Assembly (NCBI GenBank): GCA_030427825.1
Contig: JAUICO010000055.1
Location: 1-32,305 of the forward strand
Reading direction: 5' to 3'
Origin: a bacterium
Lineage (GTDB): Bacteria; Myxococcota_A; Bradymonadia; REDH01
Length of the DNA stretch: 32,305 nucleotides
Positions within the stretch are counted from its first letter, which is position 1. Every line of letters starts with the position of its first letter. Made by a program: the position numbers and the translations under genes. Below the pieces are notes generated by a model that worked only from the letters and a program-made list of their open reading frames with translations, had not been told where the DNA came from and searched no databases. This document shows, one piece after another, positions 1-7,805 of the stretch.

Positions 1-965
1 GGTGCCGGAGGCGCGGGCCGGCGCTTCGCGAATCCACGGTGCCAGCTCAGTCCCAGCCCCCCGAAAGTGTACGCACGCTGCTCGCCGTTCAGCGCCCGGA
101 TCACGGGAATTCTGGCGAATACGTTGATATCCACCCGGCTGCCGGCGCGAAATGTCACAGATGGCTTGATCGTCACCAGAAGGCCGCCGCTGTCGTGGCT
201 GTGCTGTCCATCTTCAAGTGCCGAGCCATCCCATTGAATGCCTGCGCGGGCACCGGCCTCGAGCCAGGAGAGCGCGCGCCAGCGGGCACCGAGATCGGAA
301 GAAAAAGAAGCGCCCGCCTGCCAGTCGTAGCGGCCTTCTGCGGGAACTCGACCGAGCACAGACGCGATCAGAGTAACCGCGCCGAGATCCTGTTCGCCCA
401 CGAGCCCTGCGCCAACAACGAAGGCGCCTGTTCCGGGCTGGACCTCCGCCGGAAGGAGGGCTCCCTTGTCGTCGCGAATTGCAGGGGCGGTGGGCACGCC
501 AAGGCCTGCGATGAGCCCGAGCCGCGTCGCACCCGACTGCGACTCGACCAGAGGCTGTGCAAGGTAGAGTTCGATGTCGCCGATCGACGTTGCCCGCGCG
601 CTTTCTACACCGAACTGCTGCAGGCGCCGCTGAATGACGGGGGCCCGCAGTGCCAGGGATGTGCCGCCGAACAGCCGCAGCCCTGCCGTCAGGTCAAGTG
701 CGGCTTCGCCTACTTCAAGCGCACCGGCACCGGCACCATATCGCCAGGCTCCGACGGTGAACGTGGCGCCCATTGAGAGGTGCGCACCATCGTCGGTTCG
801 TGGTGCGTCGGTGACGCACGCGAGGGCCGTGTCCGGACAGCTGCAGCTGGTGCACGCCGACGCCGTTGGGGCCGCGATGGTAGCCGCGAGGCACCCGGCT
901 GCCGCGGCAAGGAAAAAGGCCGTGATGAATGCAGGGTTGTGCGCCGTCAGCGACAGTGAATTCAT
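1..965 (-). CDS. Exported outer-membrane beta-barrel-like protein, C-terminus cut off by window edge
   Basis: The minus-strand frame is open from an ATG at 965 to the left edge (about 321 codons seen). The N-terminus has a hydrophobic stretch (AFITAFFLAAAAGCLAA) ending in TASA, which looks like a signal peptide. It is followed by a short Cys cluster (CTSCSCPD) at the start of the mature protein. The rest alternates polar and hydrophobic residues in short strands rich in Gly, Trp and Tyr (for example WRALSWLEAGARAGIQW and YTFGGLGLSW), as expected of an outer-membrane barrel. An in-frame ATG pair at 1016/1013 would add 16-17 residues carrying a Lys and an Arg, so the start is uncertain; the 965 start has a weak GGGG upstream. 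It is divergent from the symporter gene at 1087. I do not recognise a specific family, and the substrate is unknown. Confidence 0.7.
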   Translation of the reverse strand, partial: MNSLSLTAHNPAFITAFFLAAAAGCLAATIAAPTASACTSCSCPDTALACVTDAPRTDDGAHLSMGATFTVGAWRYGAGAGALEVGEAALDLTAGLRLFGGTSLALRAPVIQRRLQQFGVESARATSIGDIELYLAQPLVESQSGATRLGLIAGLGVPTAPAIRDDKGALLPAEVQPGTGAFVVGAGLVGEQDLGAVTLIASVLGRVPAEGRYDWQAGASFSSDLGARWRALSWLEAGARAGIQWDGSALEDGQHSHDSGGLLVTIKPSVTFRAGSRVDINVFARIPVIRALNGEQRAYTFGGLGLSWHRGFAKRRPAPPA

Positions 966-1086
966 GGACGCCCCGTACGCCACTCTGCCGCAATTGCAAG
1001 CCGCGTTTTTCATCATTGCTTGCCGCGTTTGAGCCGACGTGGCAGGCGCGGCGCCGGAAAGAGTGCTGAGAGCGGGTACGAGACCG

Positions 1087-1941
1087 ATGTCACAGCTGGC
1101 GCAGGATATTCTGATACGGGCGATGGTCGCGACAATGATGTTGTCGATGGGCCTGGGGTTGACCGTTGGTGCGCTCAAGGAGGTGGCGAAGAACGGGCGC
1201 CTGATCGCGTTTGCGCTCGTCGCAAACTTCCTCATCATGCCGGCAGTGGGCTTCGGTATCTGTGCGGCGCTTGGGCTGAGCGGAGGAGCCGCTGCCGGCG
1301 TCCTCCTCTGCTGCTGCGCTCCCGGCGCGACGATCGGCGCGGTGCTTTGCCGTATCGGTGGCGGTAGCGTCGCTGTGGCCGTCGGCCTCCTGCTGTTGCT
1401 GCTCTTCACAAGCGTTATTCTCACTCCCGTCGCGGCGCGCTTCGCAATCAGCTCGGACGTGGGCCGGATTGACTCGACCTCCGTTCTGGGGAGCATCATG
1501 CTCTTTCAGATACTTCCGCTGGTCATCGGGATGCTGTTTCGTGATCGCGCCCCGAAGGCAGCAGACACCGCCGAGTTGTGGGCAACACGGGCTGCGACGG
1601 GCTTCCTCGTTGCTATCGTCGTCGGCTTCGGTGCAGCGCAGGGGCATCTGATCGGCGAGAACGGCTGGAAGCCACCCGTAGCCACGGCGATTTTCGTCTG
1701 CATTGGTCTCTGCGTCGGTGCGTGTATGCCGACCAATCGCGAAACCAGACTGTCGATTGCGTTCATGAGCGCGACGCGCAACGTGTCGCTGTCGATGTTG
1801 CTCGCACAGCAGTTTTTCGGTGCCGTTGCCGTAATGAGCGTGATGCTCTTTGCGCTTGTCAGCTACGGGGTGCTGACGCCGGTGGCCTTCGTCGTTCAGC
1901 GTGTGTTGGGTCGCGCGGTGGATCCGGAACCTGCCGAGTAG
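1087..1941 (+). CDS. BASS/SBF-family sodium-dependent transporter
   Basis: This is a 284-residue integral membrane protein with about eight to ten hydrophobic segments and short loops, the usual size for the bile acid:sodium symporter (SBF) family. Members are inner-membrane, Na+-coupled carriers of organic anions such as bile acids, pyruvate or pantoate. Visible family-like features are a glycine-rich early segment (MGLGLTVGALKEV), a small-residue/Cys segment (CCCAPGATIGAVLCRIGGG) and the late segment FMSATRNVSLSMLLAQQFFG, which resembles the conserved crossover helix. I chose ATG 1087 over an in-frame GTG at 1039 because the extra 16 residues look non-conserved. The gene is divergent from the outer-membrane protein and convergent with the gene ending at 2077. 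The substrate cannot be assigned. Confidence 0.8.
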   Translation: MSQLAQDILIRAMVATMMLSMGLGLTVGALKEVAKNGRLIAFALVANFLIMPAVGFGICAALGLSGGAAAGVLLCCCAPGATIGAVLCRIGGGSVAVAVGLLLLLLFTSVILTPVAARFAISSDVGRIDSTSVLGSIMLFQILPLVIGMLFRDRAPKAADTAELWATRAATGFLVAIVVGFGAAQGHLIGENGWKPPVATAIFVCIGLCVGACMPTNRETRLSIAFMSATRNVSLSMLLAQQFFGAVAVMSVMLFALVSYGVLTPVAFVVQRVLGRAVDPEPAE

Positions 1942-1976
1942 CCACGCCTGCCGAGACGCCGCGTCCGCTCGGCGGA

Positions 1977-2021
1977 GCGCAGCTGCTGCGCGGGGCAATG
2001 TCGAGCGAGAACAGGCTCGCT
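1977..2021. terminator. Two short inverted repeats between convergent genes
   Basis: The 135-base gap between the convergent genes ending at 1941 and 2077 contains GCGCAGC-T-GCTGCGC (1977-1991) and AGCGAG-AACAGG-CTCGCT (2004-2021). Either could form an RNA hairpin on both strands and help end convergent transcription. Neither is followed by a T-run, so intrinsic termination is not established. Confidence 0.25.
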
Positions 2022-2076
2022 GTACCCAACGCTGCGGTTCGGGCTGCGCGGCGCTGTGCGGACGGGGCCCCGCTGC

Positions 2077-3006
2077 TTATGCCGAGGGCTGCTCTGCGCG
2101 GGCCGCTGCGGTGTGGCTCTTGCGGTACAGAGCTACTGCGAGGGCCTGGATGGAGGCTGCCTGGCTGAGTTTTGCGAGCCATTCTTTCGGGATCGCTTCG
2201 AAGCCATAGAAGGCGCCGGCGATCTGACCGGCGAGGGCAGCGGTCGTGTGTGAGGCCTGACCGAGGTTGGTCGCGCGGAGCACGGCTTCCCTGAAGGACT
2301 CGGTTGTGGCGACGCACCAGAGTGCGGCCTCGAGAACGCCGGCGGCGCTTCCGTCGGCTGAGATGTCCCATTCGCGCTTGTCCAGCCACGCTCCCTCAGC
2401 GACGGCAGTGCACCTTGAGTCCAGCCCGTCCGGCGCACGGTCCAGCATGAGAATGTCGAAGCGATCTGTACCTTCGAAGGCACGGTGCGTGTAGATCGCC
2501 GCCAGCTTTGTCGCGTCGGCAGCCATCGGGTGTCCGTGGGTCAGCTTCGCTACACGCGAAGCGATGTCGCGCGCGGTGGGCGGAACCTTTCGGTAGATGA
2601 TTGCGACCGGCGCCGACCGGAGCAGGGGCTCTCCGTCGCTGCCTACCGTTGCGTTGCCGGGGACAGCGTTCGGGTTGGCTTCGAATGTCTCAAGCGCGCT
2701 ACGACTTGCAGGCGAGAACCCGAAAGAGAGGCCATTGCTGCTGAGGTGCCCGCGGCGAAACCACCGCAGATAGCTCCGCATCGTCGCCGTCGGATCGAAG
2801 GGCTGGTTGGCGATCAGGCTCTCTGCGGTGCAGAGCGAGAGGGAGACGTCGCCCGAGAACTGGCCGGGCATCAGCCCGAAGGGCCCGCCACCGCGCATAT
2901 CGGTGACGGGGGCGAAGCTACCTCGACGGCGATGCATTGTGGACACGCCCACGGCTCCACCGCACGCCTGCCCCAGCATTGCCGCTATGGCCTTACCTTG
3001 ATCCAT
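2077..3006 (-). CDS. ADP-ribosylglycohydrolase-fold protein with degenerate metal site (probable pseudoenzyme)
   Basis: This 309-residue protein follows the DraG/ARH family layout: an N-terminal small-residue helix (AAMLGQACGGAVG), an AESL-type helix, a THGHP motif in the middle (residues 156-160), and the C-terminal family signature ending AGQIAGAFYG followed by IPKEW. Active ARH enzymes use a TDDT motif and a GDxDT motif to bind two Mg2+ ions and remove ADP-ribose from proteins. Here the first is SGDV (51-54) and the second is GQASHT (249-254), so the key Asp residues are mostly gone, and the N-terminal GDA is GGA. It may therefore bind ADP-ribose without cleaving it; that is inference. The start is ATG 3006, preceded by GGAAG seven bases upstream; a TTG at 3057 would add 17 residues and lacks a good ribosome site. 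Confidence 0.75.
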   Translation of the reverse strand: MDQGKAIAAMLGQACGGAVGVSTMHRRRGSFAPVTDMRGGGPFGLMPGQFSGDVSLSLCTAESLIANQPFDPTATMRSYLRWFRRGHLSSNGLSFGFSPASRSALETFEANPNAVPGNATVGSDGEPLLRSAPVAIIYRKVPPTARDIASRVAKLTHGHPMAADATKLAAIYTHRAFEGTDRFDILMLDRAPDGLDSRCTAVAEGAWLDKREWDISADGSAAGVLEAALWCVATTESFREAVLRATNLGQASHTTAALAGQIAGAFYGFEAIPKEWLAKLSQAASIQALAVALYRKSHTAAARAEQPSA

Positions 3007-3158
3007 AGTTGCGCTTCCCCCCGGAATCCCATGACTGGTCGGATTGAATTCAGACAATGCGCCGTGTGAGGGCGCGACGTCAACAATTTGCGCGATCGTC
3101 GCTTTCTGCGGCGCGCGGTACCAGGTTGCCTCAACGACCTGCCCGACCCGGAGAGACG

Positions 3159-3698
3159 ATGGCGATCGGAAGCCGCCTGCTACAGTTCACCATCGAGCTC
3201 GCGGATACCTCTCGCGGGATCTATGAGACGATAGAGCTGCGGGTCGCACAGCACGCGTCTGAGACTCCAAAGTACCTGTGCTGTCGCCTGCTTGCGGCGT
3301 TGGTGCACTGGGAGCCGGGCATCGAGTTCTCGCAGGGTGTCTGCGTCGGAGACGAGCCTGCGGTGTGGTGCCGCGACGCCTCCGGTTCTCGAGCGCTCTG
3401 GATAGAGATTGGCCTGCCTTCAACGACCATCATCAAGAGGGCCCTGCGCGAAGCCGACCGCTTCATCATCTACTCGCACCGCGGTGTTGACGCTCTTCAG
3501 GGCGCCCTGGCGGTACGCGAACTGCGAGGTGTTCGAGATCGAATCGTCGCAAAGGCCTTCGAGGTCAGCGCGTTGGAGGCGCTCGGGGCCACGATCGAAC
3601 GGCGCAATGTCTGGCATGTCACGATGGTAGACGGAATCGTATGGGTGTCAGTCGGAGGCGAGTCCATCTCGCTGGCGCCGCAGGACGTCCCGGCGTGA
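3159..3698 (+). CDS. yaeQ: YaeQ family protein
   Basis: The protein is 179 residues, almost exactly the E. coli YaeQ length. It has the family's pattern: a beta-rich N-terminus (FTIELADTSRGIYE), a HASET segment, a leucine-rich helix, then DEPAVW (65-70) and WIEIGLP (81-87). YaeQ has a PD-(D/E)XK nuclease-like fold; its physiological role is not settled, although suppression of transcription-elongation defects has been reported for the E. coli protein. The start is ATG 3159 with GGAGAG upstream; the open frame extends back to 3057, but that part is Arg-rich and unlike the family. The gene is transcribed away from the ARH-like gene and towards a tiny membrane protein gene. Confidence 0.85.
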   Translation: MAIGSRLLQFTIELADTSRGIYETIELRVAQHASETPKYLCCRLLAALVHWEPGIEFSQGVCVGDEPAVWCRDASGSRALWIEIGLPSTTIIKRALREADRFIIYSHRGVDALQGALAVRELRGVRDRIVAKAFEVSALEALGATIERRNVWHVTMVDGIVWVSVGGESISLAPQDVPA

Positions 3699-3731
3699 CG
3701 TCGGGACGCGTCTGCCGCGCTCGCTGGTGCT

Positions 3732-3920
3732 CTACAGGGCGATGAACATGCCGATTGCGCGGGCCGCGATGAGTGCGGCCGCGCTGACGCCGACGCCGAG
3801 CAGCATGTTGCCGATCAGGGAGCCGAAGTCGCGCATGAGTCGCCCGGCGCCCCTGCGCAGCGCGAGTGCGTGTTCGCCGTGACTGGAGGTAGAATGGGCT
3901 TTGCGGGTTCGTGTGGTCAT
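3732..3920 (-). CDS. Small single-span membrane protein
   Basis: The product is 62 residues. A basic, Ser/His/Arg-rich N-terminal half (MTTRTRKAHSTSSHGEHALA) is followed by one hydrophobic segment (NMLLGVGVSAAALIAARAIG) close to the C-terminus, so the N-terminus is probably cytoplasmic. ATG 3920 has GGAG eight bases upstream on the minus strand, which supports it over a start at 3959. I do not recognise a family. The neighbouring genes (yaeQ, convergent; a lipoprotein, divergent) do not suggest a role. Confidence 0.5.
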   Translation of the reverse strand: MTTRTRKAHSTSSHGEHALALRRGAGRLMRDFGSLIGNMLLGVGVSAAALIAARAIGMFIAL

Positions 3921-3995
3921 CGTTGATGCTCCAAGTAGGTGCATGCGAAGTATAACCACCCGCGCAGAGGGCTGCCGTCACGCTTAGGTAGAAGA

Positions 3996-4036
3996 GTGTC
4001 ATTGTTGTGTCAGCAAAAGTGTCACCGTTCGTGACA
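3996..4036. promoter_or_regulatory. GTGTCA repeat array with a palindromic operator-like site
   Basis: GTGTCA occurs three times in the same orientation at 3996, 4007 and 4019 (11 and 12 bases apart, roughly one helical turn). The last copy is part of a perfect inverted repeat TGTCAC-CGTTC-GTGACA (4020-4036). This is the layout of a binding site for a dimeric regulator with extra half-sites. It lies between the divergent starts at 3920 and 4162. A TATCAT hexamer at 4062-4067 could be a -10 box, which would centre the palindrome about 46 bases before the transcription start, an activator-like position. No good -35 box is visible. The regulator is unknown. Confidence 0.4.
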
Positions 4037-4161
4037 GCGCCGCCCGGTCGACTATTCGAGGTATCATACTACCCGATTTCGAGGGCTGTCGATCCTCCAC
4101 AGGAACAGCGCGCAGGCATCGCGTGTTGTCGTCTCCGGGCCCACCAGCAGAGGAAGAATCG

Positions 4162-5055
4162 ATGAATCCTGCACCTGTACGAGCGGTGGCTGCGAAGTCG
4201 CCGATGCTGTTCCCTTCGCTGCTCTCGCTGTTCCTGGCCTGCTGCGGCGGTTCATCCGCCTCGCAGGCCGCCGAGGGCAGGCCCGCAGGCGACGTACCCG
4301 CAAGTGACCGTACAGCAGCGAACTCCATTGAGGCGGATCACGGCGATCTGGTTGCGCAGGCAGATCTTCGACCGCCTACACAAACCGAAGAGATGAGCGA
4401 GGAGCCGCGGGTGGTCTGTGAACATGTGATCCGTGTGTATCGCACCCACCCCCTGCGTCCCGAGATCAGCGTCGATGACTGTCTGCCGAATCTGGAGCTC
4501 AAGCGCAGCGAGATGCCCCCTTCGAGTTGGACGGCGCTGGCGCACTGCATTCAGCGCGCGCAGGACTCCCTCGCGCTTGAGCGCTGCGACCCTGAAGTTT
4601 CGGTAAATGAGGTGTGTCTGCACATGGCCGTGACCATGGGCCAGGTCATGGACGCAGAGACAATGGTTCGTTGCATTCAAGCCGTCGGCGGCGCCGAAGA
4701 CACCATGAAGGACTGTGGCTGGGAGGGATGGGCCCAGTGCATGAACCGGGCGCAGACCACCGACGAACTCAACGCCTGCGACCCCGAAGCCTACTGGACA
4801 TGCGAAGGAGAAATGCCCGGTGTCGATCGCGCCCGCGAGCAGGACGCCGAGCTCGTGCGGGTGTGCGAGCGGATGCTTGCAGTGGATCCCGCGGCAGCGC
4901 CTTCCGTTGATGAATGCGCCGACCTGATGCACACGTTTCGAGGTCGCATCGGGTCCGACGACTGGATTGCTTTCAGCGGCTGCGTCGCCGACGCGACGGA
5001 CGTGCCACAGCTGGACGCATGCATCACAACAGGAAGCGAGGCCTACCGCGATTGA
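4162..5055 (+). CDS. Lipoprotein with three cysteine-containing repeats
   Basis: This 297-residue protein starts with a signal peptide ending in the lipobox LFLAC (Cys27), so it should be a lipid-anchored envelope protein. After a low-complexity linker the mature part contains three related units of roughly 60 residues. Each starts with VC(E/L)xM or VCEHV, has a central W-containing C-x-x-A stretch (WTALAHCIQRA, WAQCMNRA, WIAFSGCVADA), and ends with a Cys about a dozen residues later (LERCDPE, LNACDPE, LDACITT). The even spacing suggests an internally disulfide-bonded helical repeat. ATG 4162 has GGAAG upstream; an in-frame start at 4123 would add 13 residues before the signal peptide. I know no named family for it. 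The GTGTCA array upstream may control it. Confidence 0.7.
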   Translation: MNPAPVRAVAAKSPMLFPSLLSLFLACCGGSSASQAAEGRPAGDVPASDRTAANSIEADHGDLVAQADLRPPTQTEEMSEEPRVVCEHVIRVYRTHPLRPEISVDDCLPNLELKRSEMPPSSWTALAHCIQRAQDSLALERCDPEVSVNEVCLHMAVTMGQVMDAETMVRCIQAVGGAEDTMKDCGWEGWAQCMNRAQTTDELNACDPEAYWTCEGEMPGVDRAREQDAELVRVCERMLAVDPAAAPSVDECADLMHTFRGRIGSDDWIAFSGCVADATDVPQLDACITTGSEAYRD

Positions 5056-5142
5056 TTCGCTTGTGCGGTGCGCGACAATTCGCCAGTAGTGGCGCCCACA
5101 ATCTCGAAATCAGAGCGATGATCGTATCGCGAGGAGTGCCGT

Positions 5143-6147
5143 GTGGCTGGAAGTTCAAAGGCGACCGTCGTCGCCGGAATCAGCGCTAACCTGATCGTCA
5201 CCGTGACCAAGTTCATCGGCTTTGCGATCACCGGATCCGGCGCACTGCTCTCTGAGGCCATTCACTCGGCGGCCGACACAAGCAATCAGGCGCTGCTGCT
5301 CTTCGGGTTGCGGCGCTCTGAGAAGCCGGCCGACGCGGCTCATCCCCTGGGCTACGGCAAAGCGCGCTTTTTCTGGGGGCTCGTCAGCGCGATGGGCATC
5401 TTCTTTCTCGGTGCCGGAGTAACATTGTACCACGGCATCCTCGGCCTCGTTCACCCGCACGAGTCTCACTACGGCGCGACCGCGTGGATTGTGTTGGGGA
5501 TCGCGCTGGTCATCGAAACCGGGGCGCTGGCGATCGCGGCGAGGGGCATGAGCGCAGACGCGCAGAAGGCCGGCGTGAGCTTTGGCCGCTACGTCAGGGA
5601 AGGGCGGGATCCAACCTCACTTGCGGTCCTGCTTGAGGACGGCGCGGCCGTGCTCGGTGTCATTCTCGCGGCGATTGGCATTGCGATGGCGACGATCACC
5701 CACAACCCGCGCTGGGACGCCATGGCGTCCATCGCGATCGGCATCCTCCTCGCCTTCGTAGCTATCTTCCTCGTCGCGAAGAACCGCATCTTTCTGCTCA
5801 CCAAGAGCCTCGATGGTGACATCGCGAAGAGGGTCCTTGACGTCATCGAGTCCCGAGCGTCGGTCGAGGATGTGACGAAATTTCAGGCGGTTCTTCACGG
5901 ACTGGACCGCTATGGCGTCGCTGCCGAGATCGATTTCGACGGGCGCGTAATCGCCGAGAAGGTCCTCGGGGATCGCTCGATAGAGAGCGTGGCAGCCGAA
6001 ATGGGCGAAGGTGAGGCCCTGCGAACCTGGCTCGGCCAGTTCGCCGAACAGGTCGTCGAAGCCCTCGGTGACGAGATCGATGTGATCGAAGATGAGATCC
6101 GGGGGGCGATCCCACACGCCAGGGAAATCGATATCGAGACAGAGTAG
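5143..6147 (+). CDS. Cation diffusion facilitator, ZnT9 (SLC30A9)-like
   Basis: This 334-residue inner-membrane transporter has about six membrane segments in residues 1-215 and a soluble C-terminal domain. The metal-site motif HSAAD (41-45) of the CDF family is intact. The partner site in the fifth segment is LLEDGAAVLG (163-172), with Glu-Asp in place of the His-Asp of CzcD/ZitB; this form and the motif HPLGYGKARFFW (67-78) are typical of the ZnT9-like branch. CDF proteins export divalent metals such as Zn2+ or Mn2+ in exchange for protons; which metal this one carries is not visible. The GTG start at 5143 is set by GAGGAG seven to twelve bases upstream. It follows the Cys-repeat lipoprotein by 87 bases on the same strand. 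Confidence 0.85.
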   Translation: MAGSSKATVVAGISANLIVTVTKFIGFAITGSGALLSEAIHSAADTSNQALLLFGLRRSEKPADAAHPLGYGKARFFWGLVSAMGIFFLGAGVTLYHGILGLVHPHESHYGATAWIVLGIALVIETGALAIAARGMSADAQKAGVSFGRYVREGRDPTSLAVLLEDGAAVLGVILAAIGIAMATITHNPRWDAMASIAIGILLAFVAIFLVAKNRIFLLTKSLDGDIAKRVLDVIESRASVEDVTKFQAVLHGLDRYGVAAEIDFDGRVIAEKVLGDRSIESVAAEMGEGEALRTWLGQFAEQVVEALGDEIDVIEDEIRGAIPHAREIDIETE

Positions 6148-6250
6148 CGAAAGCGCCGAGGGAAGCTTTTCGAGAGCTTTGCGGAAGGATGCGATCGGCA
6201 AAGCAACCTACGATGCTGGTACCAGCGTCGGGTTACCCGACCATACATGA

Positions 6251-6302
6251 TCGCCCCGTCCAGAAGAGCAGCAAGTCGCGAGGGTTCTCCTGGACGGGGC
6301 GA
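6251..6302. promoter_or_regulatory. 13-bp perfect inverted repeat overlapping the 6314 gene's ribosome site
   Basis: TCGCCCCGTCCAG (6251-6263) and CTGGACGGGGCGA (6290-6302) are exact reverse complements, separated by 26 bases. In RNA this makes a very stable stem. The right arm runs into GAGG (6301-6304), the likely Shine-Dalgarno sequence for the start at 6314, so the stem could limit translation of that gene. There is no T-run after it on either strand, so a simple terminator is less likely. Confidence 0.55.
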
Positions 6303-6313
6303 GGCTGTATTCA

Positions 6314-6859
6314 GTGCTCATGAGTCAAGAATCCACCGGCCGAAGGCCGATAATGGCTGTCGCCGGCAAGGCGGGCCTCATCAGCGATGAACTCACCGCG
6401 CTGTGCGAAGAGCTCGGTCGCCGCGCCGTCGATGCGGGCTTTCGCGTCGCCACTGGAGGCCGTGGCGGTGTGATGGCTGCCGTCAGCCGCGGAGCCCACT
6501 CGTCGCCCCGGTATCGAGAGGGGGATGTGGTCGGCGTGCTCCCGGGCTACGGCGCGGATGACGCCAATGAGTGGGTAGATGTGGTGATTCCCACTGGAAT
6601 CGGATTCGCGCGGAACATGGTCCTGGTGTCCAGCGGAGACGTGGTTGTTGCGGTCAACGGAGGCGCCGGGACCCTGAGCGAGATTGCGCTCGCCTGGCAG
6701 ATTGGAAAACCGGTCGTCGCGCTGCGTGCGGGCGGCTGGGCGGAACAGCTCGCAGACAGGGTGCTCGATGATCGTCAGGACGAAGCGATAGCCGGAGCCT
6801 CATCCGCTGCCGAAGCGGTCCAGCTGGCCCTCGCCGCGATCGGGGCCGCAACGTCCTGA
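6314..6859 (+). CDS. LOG/TIGR00725-like Rossmann-fold protein
   Basis: The 181-residue protein has a single nucleotide-binding-type domain: an N-terminal strand (IMAVAGKAG), a glycine-rich loop GGRGGVM (48-54), and NGGAGTLSE (115-123), which corresponds to the PGGxGTxxE motif of lysine-decarboxylase-like (LOG) proteins, with Asn in place of Pro. LOG enzymes cleave nucleotide 5'-phosphates such as cytokinin ribotides. The TIGR00725 branch, which this resembles in length and motifs, has no firmly established function. The start is GTG 6314, nine bases after GAGG; ATG 6320 is the alternative. A strong inverted repeat lies directly upstream. The gene is convergent with the FHA gene, ending one base before that gene's stop. 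Confidence 0.75.
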   Translation: MLMSQESTGRRPIMAVAGKAGLISDELTALCEELGRRAVDAGFRVATGGRGGVMAAVSRGAHSSPRYREGDVVGVLPGYGADDANEWVDVVIPTGIGFARNMVLVSSGDVVVAVNGGAGTLSEIALAWQIGKPVVALRAGGWAEQLADRVLDDRQDEAIAGASSAAEAVQLALAAIGAATS

Positions 6860-6860
6860 A

Positions 6861-7805
6861 TTAGAAGACGCCGAGGACCCACGCGGCGAATACGAGGGCG
6901 CTCAGCAGGCCCAGGATGCCGATCGGGAGCATGACCCGAGTCATAGTGTCATTACGTCTGTTCGTATCCGGCGGATGTCCCGACTTCTCAGGCAGATGCC
7001 CCGACGTCTCCGACGCTGCCGGCTGCGGAGCTGCTGCTGCCATGCGCGCGTCGGGCACCGCGGCGCCGGGGGCTGCTTTTGCCGCGTGCCCGGCGTCGGC
7101 CGGAGAGCGCAGCGGCGCCGGTGCGATTACGCTGGCAAGCTCGTGCAGCTCCGCCTCGACGAGGCGTATCGTGGTTCCCCTCACCGAAATCTCTTCGCCG
7201 GCGACGACCGCATGTCCGTCTGCCGTGGTGAGGCGCGCGGTATCTCCGTGCGCGGCCACAGTGAGCGGGAGGCTGGGTTCAAGCTCTCGCCACTGCCCAC
7301 TCGGCAGTTGTGGCTCGCCGATACGATCGGGCAGGTGCCCGGCGATGGAGAACGCCGCTTCGCTGTCGGCGCTCCGCACAATGACCCGCCAGCGCGCGAC
7401 CCGCCCGATCTGGCGCGTGATGCCAACCGTTGAGGCGTCGTAAGCATCGTCGACAACGCTGTCCGCCGTCGACTCCAACGCCGCTTTGTCCGCGGCCCGG
7501 GTGGGCGTCCCGGACAGAGTGAGTGTGGCGTCGCCAAACCACACCTCCTCATCAGCGCCGACGCTCACCCACGCGCCGGCGGGAATCCGCTGCTCGGCGA
7601 CGGAAACGCCGTGGCGGCTGTTCGCGTCTCGCACCTGCAGGGTCCCCAGATGGACCCGAAGCTCCATGTGCTTGCCCGATACCGTGCGATCGTCGACCCT
7701 GATGTCGCAGGCGCGGCTACGGCCGACGGTGACCGCGGGTCCGGGAACAACTGTGGCCTCGACGGTGTCATCCTGTATGTCGATTTGAACTCGGATGTCC
7801 TTCAA
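6861..7805 (-). CDS. Tail-anchored FHA-domain protein
   Basis: This 314-residue protein has a canonical N-terminal FHA domain (about 25-95) with GRS (28-30) and SGKH (43-46), the residues that grip phosphothreonine peptides. A middle region has unclear strands. A proline/alanine-rich linker is followed by one hydrophobic helix at the extreme C-terminus (MLPIGILGLLSALVFAAWVL). The FHA domain would thus face the cytoplasm, tethered to the inner membrane by its tail. I chose the TTG start at 7805 because AGGAAG sits seven bases upstream; the open frame reaches an ATG at 7937, but those 44 residues lie antisense to the neighbour's signal-peptide region and look non-natural. Its start codon overlaps the divergent gene's ATG by one base. 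A partner Ser/Thr kinase is not in this window. Confidence 0.75.
   Translation of the reverse strand: MKDIRVQIDIQDDTVEATVVPGPAVTVGRSRACDIRVDDRTVSGKHMELRVHLGTLQVRDANSRHGVSVAEQRIPAGAWVSVGADEEVWFGDATLTLSGTPTRAADKAALESTADSVVDDAYDASTVGITRQIGRVARWRVIVRSADSEAAFSIAGHLPDRIGEPQLPSGQWRELEPSLPLTVAAHGDTARLTTADGHAVVAGEEISVRGTTIRLVEAELHELASVIAPAPLRSPADAGHAAKAAPGAAVPDARMAAAAPQPAASETSGHLPEKSGHPPDTNRRNDTMTRVMLPIGILGLLSALVFAAWVLGVF

Noticed and set aside
39..776. A 245-residue plus-strand open frame at the left end
   Set aside because: Its product is rich in Arg, Cys and Pro with no fold signal. The minus strand gives a signal peptide plus barrel-like strands in the same place.
1090..1998. A 302-residue minus-strand open frame
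   Set aside because: It lies antisense to a clear multi-span transporter and is a polar, Arg/His-rich translation typical of a shadow frame in GC-rich DNA.
3684..3708. Hairpin at the end of yaeQ (CGTCCCG / CGGGACG) as a terminator
   Set aside because: It is a 7-bp stem that overlaps the stop codon and has no T-run; too weak to call.
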